This document shows positions 6,922-16,767 of a stretch of DNA of 42,924 bases, piece by piece; the first letter of the stretch is position 1; the number at the start of each line of letters is the position of its first letter. The stretch lies in contig JADGGD010000009.1 of NCBI GenBank assembly GCA_019690095.1, positions 1 through 42,924 on the forward strand. Reading direction: 5' to 3'. The notes beneath the pieces are model-generated. The model had not been told where the DNA came from, made no database searches, and saw only the letters and a program-made list of their open reading frames with translations. The translations under genes were made by a program, and so were the position numbers. This DNA is from Chloroflexota bacterium (GTDB lineage Bacteria > Chloroflexota > UBA6077 > FW602-bin22 > CADDYW01).

Positions 6922-8844
6922 ATGATCGAGCCGATCACCTCGCTGAATGACCCTCTCGAACCGCTCGCCGAGGAGGAGACCGACGAGCGAGGACATCACG
7001 GTGGACGCCTGAAGATCCTTACCGCCGTGATCCTGCTGGGCATTCTCATTCTCGTGGTTCAGCTCTATCGCCTCCAGATCGTCCAGGGGGCTGCGTTTCG
7101 CGAGGAGGCAGATAATAACCGCTTCCGCCTGATGACGATCTCGCCGCCCCGGGGCGTGATCTACGATCGCAATCACACCGTCCTGGCACGCAACCGGCCT
7201 AGCTACAGCATCGGGGTGGTCCGTGCCGACCTGCCCGCGGACCCGATGCGCGCGATCGTCTTTCGCCGTCTCGCCACCCTGATCGGGATGTCGGTAGCGG
7301 ATATCACGCGCACCGTGGATGCCGATCCCGGCAATCAATTCAGCTTCATTCCTCTGCGGTCGAATGTGCCGCCGGAGATCGCGTTCCAGATTGAGGAGCG
7401 CCATCGCGACCTCCCGGGTGTGCACGTGCAGCCGGAGCCGATCCGGGAGTATCCGCTCGGACCGGTTGCCGCACCGGTTATCGGGTACGTCGGGCGGATC
7501 AGTGATGCCCAGTACCAGCGGCTCAAGGATGATCCAGTCCGGCGGTACAGCCGCAATGATACGATCGGTCAGGTGGGCATCGAGCAGACCTTCGAGAGTC
7601 AGCTCCGCGGGCAGCCCGGCGCGGAACAGATGGAAGTGGATGCGACCGGCCGCCAGGTCCGATCGCTCGGCGCGATCGATCCAGTCCCCGGACATAACCT
7701 GGTCCTGACGATTGATGCCAGCCTTCAGCAGACGATCTATCGTATCCTGTCGGCAGGCCTCGACCGCTACCAGATGGCGGCGGCAGTCGCGCTGGACCCC
7801 CGGAACGGCCAGGTCCTGGCGCTTGTCTCGGTGCCTTCGTATGATGACAATCTGTTCGCCGGCGGCATCAGCACTCGCGACTATGAAGCACTGCTCAATG
7901 ACCCGCGGCACCCGCTGATCAACCAGGCTATCAGTTCGGCCTTCCCCCCGGGCGCGACGTTCCATCTTGTGACAGCTGCAGCGGGCCTGGAGACCGGGGT
8001 GATCTCACCCCGCACGAAGATCGATTGTAATGGCTCGATCACAGTTCCTAACCGCTACGATCCAACTGTGGGAACACGGTTGAATGACTGGAAGGCATTC
8101 GGTCCGCAGGATGTGGTGAGCGCCATCGCCGATTCCTGTAATGTCTTCTTCTATGAAGTCGGGGGCGGTGATCCATCCGGTCGCAGGGATGGCGTGGGAA
8201 TCGACGCGCTGGGGCGGTATGCGCGCCTGCTGGGGCTGGGTACACCCACTGGAATCGATCTGGTCGGGGAAAGTGACGGCCTGGTTCCGACGGTCCGCTG
8301 GAAGCGCCAGACCCTCAATCAGGAGTGGGTTCCCATGGACACGTACCTCACCTCAGTTGGACTGGGGTACGTGACGGTGACGCCGCTTCAGATGGCGGTC
8401 CTTGCTGCCGCTATCGCCAATGGAGGAACCCTCTACCGTCCGCAGCTGGTGCTGGAGACAGTTGATGCCCAGGGACGCGTGGTCTCGCGCTTCACGCCCG
8501 ATGTCGTGCGGCGGCTACCGCTTAAGCCGGAGACGCTAAGCCGCCTGCGTGAGGGCATGGTGGACGCAGTTCGGAAGGGACAGACGGACCAGGGGACATC
8601 TTACGACGGTGCGGCACAGCGCGCTGCGGTCTCCGGCCTGGCTGTCGCCGGCGTTGTCGGCTCTCCAGAGTTCGGGACACCGGACAAGAGCGGCGCGCTT
8701 TCCACCCACGGCTGGTTTGTGGGATTCGCACCAGCCGATCACCCACGTCTCGCCCTGGCAGTCTTCGTCTGGCGCGGGACCGGCCCCGGCGATGCGGCGC
8801 AGATCGCCAGCCAGATCTTTTCCACCCTGAAGGAGCACTCTTAG
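6922..8844 (+). CDS. PBP2-like protein with degenerate transpeptidase site (RodA partner)
   Basis: A 640-residue class B PBP architecture: cytoplasmic acidic tail, membrane anchor at about 31-49 (KILTAVILLGILILVVQLYR), a PBP-dimer/pedestal domain (SPPRGVIYDRNHTVLARN, then LPGVHVQPEPIREYP) and a C-terminal transpeptidase fold. The fold is clear, but key residues are absent. The box normally PPGSTFK reads PPGATFH, giving Ala 345 for the acylated Ser and His 348 for the general-base Lys. The KTG triad reads VVG at 578-580. The SxN motif survives as SCN at 405-407. Codons at 7954-7965 and 8653-8661 read clearly and the frame is intact, so this is not a frameshift artefact. RodA follows after two bases, the usual rodA-mrdA pairing. 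I infer a non-catalytic partner or activator of RodA. The start at ATG 6922 has no clear ribosome-binding site. Confidence 0.85.
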   Translation: MIEPITSLNDPLEPLAEEETDERGHHGGRLKILTAVILLGILILVVQLYRLQIVQGAAFREEADNNRFRLMTISPPRGVIYDRNHTVLARNRPSYSIGVVRADLPADPMRAIVFRRLATLIGMSVADITRTVDADPGNQFSFIPLRSNVPPEIAFQIEERHRDLPGVHVQPEPIREYPLGPVAAPVIGYVGRISDAQYQRLKDDPVRRYSRNDTIGQVGIEQTFESQLRGQPGAEQMEVDATGRQVRSLGAIDPVPGHNLVLTIDASLQQTIYRILSAGLDRYQMAAAVALDPRNGQVLALVSVPSYDDNLFAGGISTRDYEALLNDPRHPLINQAISSAFPPGATFHLVTAAAGLETGVISPRTKIDCNGSITVPNRYDPTVGTRLNDWKAFGPQDVVSAIADSCNVFFYEVGGGDPSGRRDGVGIDALGRYARLLGLGTPTGIDLVGESDGLVPTVRWKRQTLNQEWVPMDTYLTSVGLGYVTVTPLQMAVLAAAIANGGTLYRPQLVLETVDAQGRVVSRFTPDVVRRLPLKPETLSRLREGMVDAVRKGQTDQGTSYDGAAQRAAVSGLAVAGVVGSPEFGTPDKSGALSTHGWFVGFAPADHPRLALAVFVWRGTGPGDAAQIASQIFSTLKEHS

Positions 8845-8846
8845 TC

Positions 8847-9947
8847 GTGGAGACGCGGGCCTGGCGGCACTTTGATCCGGTTCTCCTGCTGGCGATGATC
8901 CTGCTAGTACTCTACGGGCTGGCGATGATCCACAGTGCGACCTTCGAGCGGTCCGGCGCGGGCATCGATCCGCTGGTGTACCACCAGGCGGCCTACGGGA
9001 TCGCCGGGTTTGGCCTGTTTATGGCTTTGAGCAGCCTCGAGTACCGCGTGCTCGGGAATCTCGCCTGGTCCTTGTACGCGGGCGCCATTGGCCTCCTGAC
9101 CCTCGTTCTCTTCGTCGGACGCATTCTCCACGGCTCGCAGCGGTGGATCCAGCTGGGGCCGATTCAGTTCCAACCGTCTGAGTTCGCCAAGCTCTGTGTT
9201 GTCATCGCGCTGGCACGGTACCTGTCGCGCGAGGCCGACAACATCAAGAGCCCGCGCGTCTCACTGGTGTCATTCCTGATCGCGGCACTCCCACTCACTC
9301 TGATTGAGCTGCAGCCGGACTTCGGCACAGCGACAGTCTATCTGGCCATCTGGCTGGGGATGCTCTTCGTGGCCGGGGCGCCGCTTCGGGTCTTCGGCTT
9401 CCTCTTTGGGCTCGCTGCGGCTGGCGCGCCAGCTGCCTGGCTGCTCATGCACGATTACCAGCGACAGCGCATCCTAACATTCCTCAACCCGCAGAGCGAT
9501 CCGCTTAACACGGGCTACAATACGATCCAGGCGCTGATCTCGGTCGGTGCAGGAGAGTTCCTGGGACGCGGTTATCTGAGCGGCTCGCAGAATCAGCTCC
9601 ACTTTCTCCGGGTGCAGTACGCCGACTTCATCTTCTCGGTCGTGGCAGAAGAACTGGGATTCGTTGGCTCGGTAGTCCTGCTGTTCCTCTTCACCCTCCT
9701 GCTTCTCCGCGGCCTCCGTGCCGCCAGCCGCTCACGGGAGGACTTCGGGCGCCTGCTCTGCTGCGGCATCGTCACGATGCTGGCGTACCAGGTGGTGGTC
9801 AACGTGGGGATGAACGTCGGCCTGCTCCCGATCACCGGCGTGCCGCTGCCGATGATCAGCTACGGCGGGAGTTCGCTTATGACGTTCATGGGGTCCCTTG
9901 GTATACTTGAGAGCGTCGTGATGCGGCATCGAAAGCTAGAGTTTTAA
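8847..9947 (+). CDS. rodA: RodA, SEDS-family peptidoglycan glycosyltransferase
   Basis: A 366-residue polytopic membrane protein of the RodA/FtsW/SpoVE (SEDS) family, which polymerises lipid II into glycan strands together with a class B PBP. SEDS hallmarks are present: GSQRWIQLGPIQFQPSEFAK, the extracellular-loop segment YADFIFSVVAEELGF with the putative catalytic Asp at 260, and PITGVPLPMISYGGSS. Start is GTG 8847 with AGGAG at 8831-8835. Pairing with the adjacent PBP2-like gene favours RodA (elongation) over FtsW (division). No mreBCD genes are in the window. Confidence 0.93.
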   Translation: METRAWRHFDPVLLLAMILLVLYGLAMIHSATFERSGAGIDPLVYHQAAYGIAGFGLFMALSSLEYRVLGNLAWSLYAGAIGLLTLVLFVGRILHGSQRWIQLGPIQFQPSEFAKLCVVIALARYLSREADNIKSPRVSLVSFLIAALPLTLIELQPDFGTATVYLAIWLGMLFVAGAPLRVFGFLFGLAAAGAPAAWLLMHDYQRQRILTFLNPQSDPLNTGYNTIQALISVGAGEFLGRGYLSGSQNQLHFLRVQYADFIFSVVAEELGFVGSVVLLFLFTLLLLRGLRAASRSREDFGRLLCCGIVTMLAYQVVVNVGMNVGLLPITGVPLPMISYGGSSLMTFMGSLGILESVVMRHRKLEF

Positions 9948-9969
9948 TCCAAGGCGGGATTCTGGTCGC

Positions 9970-11358
9970 ATGAGCTATCTACCGGCGACAGCGGCCGACC
10001 GGGAACGGATGCTGCGAGCGATCGGCGCGCGTTCGACCGCCGATCTGTTCGAGGATATCCCGGCCTGCGCGCGACGGACCTTCCTGGCACTTCCCCCGGC
10101 TCTCGCGGAACTTGAGGTAGCCCGGCTCCTTCGAGAGCTGAGCGAGCGCAACGCTGATCTGGATCATCATCCCTGCTTCCTCGGTGCGGGCGCGTACTGG
10201 CACTATGTCCCAGCGGTTGTCGATCACATCATCGGCCGTTCTGAGTTCTACACGAGCTACACGCCCTACCAGCCGGAGATCAGCCAGGGGACCCTGCAGA
10301 CGATCTACGAGTTTCAGAGCCTGATCTGTTTGCTGACCGGCATGGAGATCGCTAACGCGTCGATGTATGACGGCGCCTCGGCCCTGGCCGAAGCAGTCAT
10401 CATGTGCGCGAATATCACGGACCGCGGGACAGTCGTGCTCGCGTCATCAGTCCATCCGGAATACCGGCGGGTGGTGCAGACCTACGTCCAGGGGCTGTCA
10501 TTCCGCCTGGCGGCCGATCCGGTCGGACCGAGCGGATCGGTCGATCCGGGCGAGCTGGCGCGCCATCTGACGGATGACGTGGGGTCGGTGGTGATCCAGT
10601 ACCCGAACTTCTTTGGTCATCTGGAGGAGATCGACCGGATCGCTGATGTGGTGCACGCGGCGGGTGCTCTGCTGATCGTGGTGGTTAACCCGATCGCACT
10701 CGGCCTGCTGACCCCACCCGGGGAGATGGGCGCGGATGTCGTGGTCGGGGAAGGCCAGCCGCTGGGCATTCCCCCGAGCTTTGGCGGGCCCTATCTGGGG
10801 CTCTTTGCGACGCGCGAGAAGTTCATTCGCCAGATTCCTGGTCGGATTGTCGGCGCGACGACCGACGGCCAGGGACGCCGCGGATTTGTCCTGACCTTCC
10901 AGACACGCGAGCAGCACATCCGGCGTGAAAAGGCCACATCCAATATCTGCTCGAACGAGGCGCTCTGCGCGCTTGCGGCGACGGTCTACCTCTCCTATAT
11001 GGGGCGGCACGGCCTCCGGGCAGTGGCCGAGCTGTGCCTGCAGAATGCCCACTATCTGGCCGATCGGGTGACGTCTGTGCCCGGATTTCGTCTCGCCTTC
11101 ACCGGGCCCTTCTTCAACGAGTTTGCAGTGCGGTGCCCGATCGCGCCCGCGGCAATTAATGCTCGCCTGCAGAAGGCAGGGATTATCGGCGGGTATGAGC
11201 TGGGCCGTGACTACCCGGAGCTCTCGGACGCCCTTCTCCTGTGCGCGACCGAGATGAATCGTCGTGCTGATATGGACCGCCTGGTCGAGCTTCTGGGTGA
11301 GATGGTCACCGAAGAGCGGACAGTCACTGCAGCTGGAGACGGGAGGACCAATGCCTGA
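9970..11358 (+). CDS. gcvPA: glycine dehydrogenase (decarboxylating) subunit 1, P-protein alpha
   Basis: 462 residues, matching the N-terminal half of the PLP-dependent glycine cleavage P-protein in organisms with a split enzyme. Diagnostic stretches are [53 protein letters not shown] and [17 protein letters not shown]. With GcvPB it decarboxylates glycine and passes the aminomethyl group to lipoyl-GcvH. It starts 22 bases after rodA and overlaps gcvPB by 8 bases, indicating translational coupling. gcvT and gcvH are not in the window. No glycine-riboswitch-like leader is possible in the short gap. Confidence 0.96.
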   Translation: MSYLPATAADRERMLRAIGARSTADLFEDIPACARRTFLALPPALAELEVARLLRELSERNADLDHHPCFLGAGAYWHYVPAVVDHIIGRSEFYTSYTPYQPEISQGTLQTIYEFQSLICLLTGMEIANASMYDGASALAEAVIMCANITDRGTVVLASSVHPEYRRVVQTYVQGLSFRLAADPVGPSGSVDPGELARHLTDDVGSVVIQYPNFFGHLEEIDRIADVVHAAGALLIVVVNPIALGLLTPPGEMGADVVVGEGQPLGIPPSFGGPYLGLFATREKFIRQIPGRIVGATTDGQGRRGFVLTFQTREQHIRREKATSNICSNEALCALAATVYLSYMGRHGLRAVAELCLQNAHYLADRVTSVPGFRLAFTGPFFNEFAVRCPIAPAAINARLQKAGIIGGYELGRDYPELSDALLLCATEMNRRADMDRLVELLGEMVTEERTVTAAGDGRTNA

Positions 11359-12817
11359 ACCGCTTATCTTCGAGCGGAGCTCGCCGGGGCGCCAGGCGGC
11401 GACGATCCCCTCGGCCGAGGTCCCGACGGTCGCGGTCGAGCATGTTCTTCCCGAACGGTTCCTGCGCCGCGACCTCCCGCTTCCCGAAGTGAGCGAGCTC
11501 GATGTCGTGCGCCACTTCACGCGCCTGTCGCAGAAGAACGCCTGCATCGACACGACGTTCTATCCCCTGGGCTCGTGCACAATGAAGTACAACCCGAAGA
11601 TCAACGAGGACGTTGCGCGGCTGCCCGGATTCGCCCGGATCCATCCCTACCAGCCGATAGAGATGGTCCAGGGGGCGCTCCAGCTCATGTACGAACTCCA
11701 GGAGTACCTCGCCGAGATCAGCGGTATGGATGCGGTAACGCTCCAGCCCGCCGCAGGTGCGCACGGGGAGCTCACCGGCATGCTCATGATCCGCGCCTAT
11801 CACACCGAGCGCGGTGAGACCGGGCGCTCGCGCGTGCTCATCCCCGACTCGGCGCACGGGACCAATCCGGCAACTGCCAAGATGGTCGGCTACACGGTCC
11901 AGTCCATCCCGTCAGACAGCCGCGGCAACCTGGACCTCGCCGCTCTGCGCCGCGCCGTTGGACCAGATGTAGCGGCGCTGATGATCACGATCCCGAGCAC
12001 CTTCGGCCTCTTCGACGAGCAGATCCTGGACGTCATCGGGGCGATCCACGAGGTCGGCGGCCTGGTGTATGGGGACGGCGCCAATATGAACGCCATGCTC
12101 GGGCAAGCCCGCTTCGGCGACCTGGGCGTGGATGTGATGCACTTCAATCTCCATAAGACATTCACCACGCCGCACGGAGGTGGAGGGCCGCCGGCCGGGC
12201 CGGTAGCGGTGAAGGCGCACCTGGCGCCCTATTTACCGGTGCCGGTTGTGGCACGCCGCCAGGCACCCGATGGCTCAGTCGAATACTATCTGGACTATGA
12301 TCGCCCGCGTTCGATCGGGAAGATCCGCGCTTTCTACGGGAACTTCGGCATGCTTGTGCGCGCTTACACGTACATCCGCTCGATGGGTGCTGAGGGACTG
12401 CAGGCGGTTGGAGAGGCAGCCGTCCTCAACGCGAATTATCTGATGGAACGCCTGAAAGGCGCCTATGACCTGTACGTTGATCGCCGCTGCAAGCACGAGT
12501 TCGTTCTCTCAGCACGGCGCCAGCGCCGCACGACCGGCGTGCGTGCCTTGGATATCGCCAAACGCCTCATTGATTATGGCTTCCATCCGCCGACGATCTA
12601 CTTCCCGATCGTGGTCGAAGAGGCTCTGATGATCGAGCCAACCGAGACCGAGAGCATCGAAACCCTGGACGAGTTCGCGGAGGCCATGCTGGCCATTGCC
12701 CGCGAGGCCGAGGAAAACCCGGAACTGGTCAAGCAGGCGCCGCACACGACAGAGATCGGGCGGTTGGACGAGGTGGCCGCGGTACGGCGCCCGAATCTCC
12801 GCTGGAAACCGGCGTGA
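11351..12817 (+). CDS. gcvPB: glycine dehydrogenase (decarboxylating) subunit 2, P-protein beta
   Basis: 488 residues from ATG 11351, which follows GGGAGG by four bases and overlaps the end of gcvPA. This half carries the PLP-binding Lys (269, in NLHKTF) followed by the glycine-rich [12 protein letters not shown]. Other typical blocks are [25 protein letters not shown] and YGDGANMNA. It forms the alpha2-beta2 P-protein with GcvPA and acts in the cytosol in one-carbon metabolism. The frame is open further upstream, but that would run deep into gcvPA. Confidence 0.96.
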   Translation: MPEPLIFERSSPGRQAATIPSAEVPTVAVEHVLPERFLRRDLPLPEVSELDVVRHFTRLSQKNACIDTTFYPLGSCTMKYNPKINEDVARLPGFARIHPYQPIEMVQGALQLMYELQEYLAEISGMDAVTLQPAAGAHGELTGMLMIRAYHTERGETGRSRVLIPDSAHGTNPATAKMVGYTVQSIPSDSRGNLDLAALRRAVGPDVAALMITIPSTFGLFDEQILDVIGAIHEVGGLVYGDGANMNAMLGQARFGDLGVDVMHFNLHKTFTTPHGGGGPPAGPVAVKAHLAPYLPVPVVARRQAPDGSVEYYLDYDRPRSIGKIRAFYGNFGMLVRAYTYIRSMGAEGLQAVGEAAVLNANYLMERLKGAYDLYVDRRCKHEFVLSARRQRRTTGVRALDIAKRLIDYGFHPPTIYFPIVVEEALMIEPTETESIETLDEFAEAMLAIAREAEENPELVKQAPHTTEIGRLDEVAAVRRPNLRWKPA

Positions 12818-12897
12818 CGCGGCCGGTGCGTCGGTCTATCCGCGCATGGGCAAGCCGCACCCGTGGCCTCAACCGATCGATATGGAGTGATTCGAGT

Positions 12898-14529
12898 GTG
12901 AGGCGAGTAGGCGGTCCGTTAGCGATCGGGAGACGCGGAGGGCGGCTCCTGTCCCGCCTGGCCGCTGGCTTCCTCCTCCTCGGGCTCCTGCTCCCGCTGA
13001 TCACGGCGTGCTCGGCAGTCCGCGACAGCATTGGTGGTCTACTAGGCGGATCGAGCGGCGTCCTGCGCCTGTCTGGTGTCGAGCCGGATACGCTTGATCC
13101 GGCAGTAGCACAGGACGTCGTCTCGTGGACCTATCTTCTCCAGATCTACAGCGGCCTGGTCCGGCTCGATGACAAGCTCCAGGTGGTGCCGGACCTCGCC
13201 CAGTCCTGGACGGTCAGCCCCGATCGCCGCACCTATACCTTCACGCTCCGGTCGGATGCTCGCTTCCAGGATGGCCGCCCGATCACTGCCGAGGATGTGA
13301 AGTACAGCCTGGAACGAGCCCTGGATCCCGCCACGCGGTCACCGGTCGCGCGGACCTACCTGGGTGATATCGTAGGGGCAGTGGATCGTCTCCGCGGAAC
13401 TGCATCGAGCGTAGCCGGCATTACGGTCGTGGATGCGCGGACCGTGCGCATCACGATCGATGCTCCCAAGAGTTACTTCCTTGCCAAGCTTACCTATCCG
13501 ACGGCATTCGTTGTCGATCGCCGCAATGTTGCCGCGGGGCCAGACTGGTTTCGCCATCCGAACGCGAGCGGGCGCTTCACGCTGAAGTCGTGGACCCCCG
13601 GCCAGGAGATTGTTCTGACCCACAACCCCGGCTACTGGGGACAGCCATCCGGGCCGTCGGAGATCGATTTCTACTTCGGTCCAGACAGCCCGCTGTCGCT
13701 CTACGAGCAGAACAAGCTCGATGTCGCGACGGTCGGCGTGGGGGATGTTCCGCGCCTGACAGATCCCTCCAGCCCGTACCACGACCAGCTGGTAGTGACG
13801 CCGATGATGACGCTGTGGTACATCGGGTTTAATACGAAGCAGAAGCCCTTTGATGACCCGCGCGTTCGCCTTGCCTTCGCCTATGCAACAAACAAGAAGG
13901 CGCTCGCGAACGGTCTTTTCCGAGGCACCCGCACAGTTGCACAGGGAATCCTGCCGCCGGGCCTGGCCGGTTATGATGCGGGGTTTACGGGCGTTCCGTT
14001 CGACCCGACCCGGGCCCGAGCCCTCCTTGCACAGTCATCCTATCATTCGGCGGCGAACCTGCCGCCAATTACCCTTTCGGTCTCAGCCGGGAGCGGCCCA
14101 CTCGGCGAGGCGTTCGCTCGTATGTACGAGGAGACACTCGGCGTCCACATCGCGGTAGAAGAACTGGAGAACACCTTCTTCGATGACCTCGCCGCTCACC
14201 GTCTCCAGATGTACTACCTGGGGTGGTCGGCGGATTATCCTGATCCACAGGATTTTCTGGATATCCTCTTCTCCGGTCAGAGCGATGCCAACTATTCGGG
14301 GTACGATGATCCCACGGTCAACCGCCTGCTGGCGACTGCGGCCACCGAGGCCAGCATGGACCGCCGCATCGCGCTGTACCGTGAGGTCCAGCGCAAGGTG
14401 ATCGAGGATGCGCCGGTGATCCCGGTGGTCTTTGATACAGAGTACACGCTTGTCCGGCCGACTGTTCATGGACTGACCATTACCCCGCTGGGAATCGTAT
14501 CGTTTGACGGGGTCCGGGTCGGCACATGA
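12898..14529 (+). CDS. ABC transporter substrate-binding lipoprotein, peptide/nickel family (SBP_bac_5)
   Basis: About 543 residues. A signal peptide with hydrophobic core ends in the lipobox LITAC, so the mature protein is lipid-anchored. The SBP family 5 fold is evident: EPDTLDPAVAQDVVSW, LAQSWTVSPDRRTYTFTLR, DGRPITAEDVKYSLERALDP and, near the end, QRKVIEDAPVIPVVFDTEY. Family members bind oligopeptides, nickel chelates or related ligands. No permease or ATPase genes adjoin it, so the ligand and partner are unknown. I chose GTG 12898, preceded by GGAG at 12884-12887, because it gives a normal-length signal peptide; an ATG-free extension to 12814 would overlap gcvPB. Confidence 0.9.
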   Translation: MRRVGGPLAIGRRGGRLLSRLAAGFLLLGLLLPLITACSAVRDSIGGLLGGSSGVLRLSGVEPDTLDPAVAQDVVSWTYLLQIYSGLVRLDDKLQVVPDLAQSWTVSPDRRTYTFTLRSDARFQDGRPITAEDVKYSLERALDPATRSPVARTYLGDIVGAVDRLRGTASSVAGITVVDARTVRITIDAPKSYFLAKLTYPTAFVVDRRNVAAGPDWFRHPNASGRFTLKSWTPGQEIVLTHNPGYWGQPSGPSEIDFYFGPDSPLSLYEQNKLDVATVGVGDVPRLTDPSSPYHDQLVVTPMMTLWYIGFNTKQKPFDDPRVRLAFAYATNKKALANGLFRGTRTVAQGILPPGLAGYDAGFTGVPFDPTRARALLAQSSYHSAANLPPITLSVSAGSGPLGEAFARMYEETLGVHIAVEELENTFFDDLAAHRLQMYYLGWSADYPDPQDFLDILFSGQSDANYSGYDDPTVNRLLATAATEASMDRRIALYREVQRKVIEDAPVIPVVFDTEYTLVRPTVHGLTITPLGIVSFDGVRVGT

Positions 14530-14600
14530 TCAGACGGGGCGGCCGCGAATGACGGTGCTTCCCAGTAAGAGAAAGCAGGTAAGGGAGGACTGGTCGGGAT

Positions 14601-14606
14601 TATAAT
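14601..14606 (+). promoter_or_regulatory. consensus -10 box (TATAAT) upstream of the GNAT gene
   Basis: A perfect TATAAT in the 139-base gap before the GNAT gene. No good -35 element is visible at 16-18 bases, so this is a weak call. It would drive the GNAT-GT4-binding protein-trmD series. Confidence 0.35.
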
Positions 14607-14668
14607 TCCGGCGCAGTGCTCGCGACATGCACCGTTGACGCCTGCGGGCTGCTGAAAAGGGAGACCGG

Positions 14669-15544
14669 ATGGTGAGTCTGTTCGCGCGGGATGCCGGTCG
14701 AGGGCGTGATGCACCTGACGCCATCGAGCCTCTCACGCCGGCGAGCGCCGGTCGGGTGCGGATCCCGATCGGCTGCCGCTTCACGGCGCGGACGCTGATC
14801 GAGCATGCACGCCGATACCCGGGGTTTGGATTTACCTGTGACGGCGGGCGTCAGTGGGCCGTCGCCGGTCCATGGCGTCGGCGGGACGACATCGCCGAGT
14901 TGATCGAGGTAACGCCCGGTCATCGGAGGGCGGCTCTGGTCGCGGCGATCGAGCGGAGCCTGGCTGCACGAGGGGTTCATTTGCTCCTTGTGGACGGAGG
15001 GCCGTATGAGGTCGATCCCGGACTGACGGCCGAGCTGGGCTTTTCTCTCATCGAACGCGTCATCGAGTACGAACGGCCGCTTGAGTCGGTCCAGCCGCGC
15101 CCCTCCGGCTTGCTCGTGCGCGCTTACTGTCCGGCCGATCAGGAGGCAGTCCTTGCGGTGGAGCGTGAGTCCTTCCCCTGGCTCTGGTGGAACAGCGAGG
15201 AGGAATGGCGCGCGTACGTGGCGAGTCCGGGCGTCTCGGTCATCGTCGGGCTCTGGAATAGCGAGATCGTCGGCTACGCTGGCTTCACCCGCTTTGGCGG
15301 CGATGGCCACCTGGACCGTCTGGCCGTACGCGCACGCGACCAGGGACGCGGCTTCGGGGCAACCCTGCTGGTCGAAGCACTACGGCAGCTGGCTATGCTG
15401 GGAACGCGCCGGGTGCGCCTCACGACCCAGGAGAACAACGAACGCTCGCGCGCCCTCTACGAGCGGTATGGCTTCCGCCGAACACGTGCAACGTACGATA
15501 TCGTGGGGGTGTGGCTGTCGCATCCGGAGGGTAGGCCGTCGTGA
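14669..15544 (+). CDS. GNAT acetyltransferase with an N-terminal GNAT-like half
   Basis: 291 residues. The C-terminal half (about 145-285) is a clear GNAT domain with the acetyl-CoA pyrophosphate loop in RDQGRGFGATLLVEALRQL and the typical ending NERSRALYERYGF. The N-terminal half lacks that loop but ends in AELGFSLIERVIEYERPL, which looks like the last strand of another GNAT fold. I infer a tandem protein with a degenerate first half. The ribosome-binding site AAGGGAGA lies just before ATG 14669. The substrate cannot be deduced. The stop overlaps the start of the glycosyltransferase (GTGA), so the two are translationally coupled. Confidence 0.82.
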   Translation: MVSLFARDAGRGRDAPDAIEPLTPASAGRVRIPIGCRFTARTLIEHARRYPGFGFTCDGGRQWAVAGPWRRRDDIAELIEVTPGHRRAALVAAIERSLAARGVHLLLVDGGPYEVDPGLTAELGFSLIERVIEYERPLESVQPRPSGLLVRAYCPADQEAVLAVERESFPWLWWNSEEEWRAYVASPGVSVIVGLWNSEIVGYAGFTRFGGDGHLDRLAVRARDQGRGFGATLLVEALRQLAMLGTRRVRLTTQENNERSRALYERYGFRRTRATYDIVGVWLSHPEGRPS

Positions 15545-16767
15545 GAATCCTGATGCTTTCCTGGGAATACCCGCCGCATGTGATCGGGGGGCTAGGCAAG
15601 CACGTGTCCGAACTCGTTCCGGCGCTGGTCGGCCAGGGAGTGGAGGTGCATCTAGTGACACCTCGCCTGCACGGGGGAGAGGCGCGCGCAGTGATTGGCG
15701 AGGCGGCGCCGGCGACCGATGGCCCGACCTCCACTGTGTATCGGGTGGATCCGCCAGCGAATAGCGAGCACGATTTCTTCACCCGCGTTACGCGCACGAA
15801 CATCGTCCTGGAGCAGTTTGCGCGGGAGTTGTGGGAGAAGATCGGCCCATTCGCACTCATTCACGCGCATGACTGGCTGGTAGCCCCTGCGGCGGTCGGC
15901 CTCAAGCACGCCTATCGGACCCCTCTTCTGGCGACGATCCACGCGACCGAGTACGGCCGTTGCCGCGGGCACATTAACGGTGAGATGTCGCGTGCGATCA
16001 ACAACGTGGAGTGGTGGCTGAGCTACGAGGCCTGGCGGGTGATCTGCTGCTCCGGCTTCATGGCATCGGAGGTCCAACGGGCCCTCCAGGCCCCACCCGA
16101 TAAGATCGACGTGATCCCGAACGGGGTGGACACCCGACGCTTTGATGCCCTGGATGGTGAGGATCTTCGTGACTTCCGCCGAGGCTACGCTGCCCCGGAT
16201 GAACAGATGATCTTCTATGTGGGACGGATCGTTCACGAGAAGGGTGTTCACCTTCTGGTTGAGGCAATGCCGCGCATCCTTGCCGCACGCCCGCGGACCA
16301 AGCTGGTCGTAGCCGGGACGGGAGGCTACCTGGATGCCGTTCGGCAGCGCGCTTATGATCTGGGCATTGGCGACCGATGCTATTTCACCGGCTACGTACC
16401 GGATGGTGTGCGCGACCGCCTCTTTCGGGTTGCCGATGTCGCTGTCTTCCCAAGCCTTTACGAGCCGTTCGGCATCGTGGCCCTCGAGGCGATGGCCGCG
16501 CGAACGCCGGTGGTGGTCGCGGAGGTCGGAGGACTGGCGGAGGTGGTGCGGCACGGGGAGACCGGCATCACCGTCTACCCGGACAACGTGGATTCGCTGG
16601 TGTGGGGCATCCTGCATACCCTGGATCGACCAGACTGGGCACGCCAGCGTGCTGAGAACGCCTATCGAGTGGTGATCGAGCAGTACAACTGGGCGGTGAT
16701 TGCTGGCCGAACCATCGACGTGTACCGGCGGATCGTGGACGAACGTGCCCATGTCAGGTGGGATTGA
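15541..16767 (+). CDS. glycosyltransferase family 4 (glycogen-synthase-like)
   Basis: 408 residues with a GT-B fold. The N-terminus LSWEYPPHVIGGLGKHVSEL is the GT4/GT5 nucleotide-sugar loop with the GGLGKH motif. FYVGRIVHEKGVHLLVEAM and the C-terminal E-x7-E motif in EPFGIVALEAMAA mark a retaining glycosyltransferase. Relatives include glycogen synthases and exopolysaccharide or glycolipid glycosyltransferases, so the acceptor is open. GTG 15541 overlaps the GNAT stop by four bases. No glgB or glgC is near, which weakens a specific glycogen-synthesis call. Confidence 0.88.
   Translation: MRILMLSWEYPPHVIGGLGKHVSELVPALVGQGVEVHLVTPRLHGGEARAVIGEAAPATDGPTSTVYRVDPPANSEHDFFTRVTRTNIVLEQFARELWEKIGPFALIHAHDWLVAPAAVGLKHAYRTPLLATIHATEYGRCRGHINGEMSRAINNVEWWLSYEAWRVICCSGFMASEVQRALQAPPDKIDVIPNGVDTRRFDALDGEDLRDFRRGYAAPDEQMIFYVGRIVHEKGVHLLVEAMPRILAARPRTKLVVAGTGGYLDAVRQRAYDLGIGDRCYFTGYVPDGVRDRLFRVADVAVFPSLYEPFGIVALEAMAARTPVVVAEVGGLAEVVRHGETGITVYPDNVDSLVWGILHTLDRPDWARQRAENAYRVVIEQYNWAVIAGRTIDVYRRIVDERAHVRWD

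Noticed and set aside
6754-7965. 403-residue minus-strand frame antisense to the PBP2-like gene
   Set aside because: The sense frame shows clear PBP2 architecture; the antisense product has no domain pattern.
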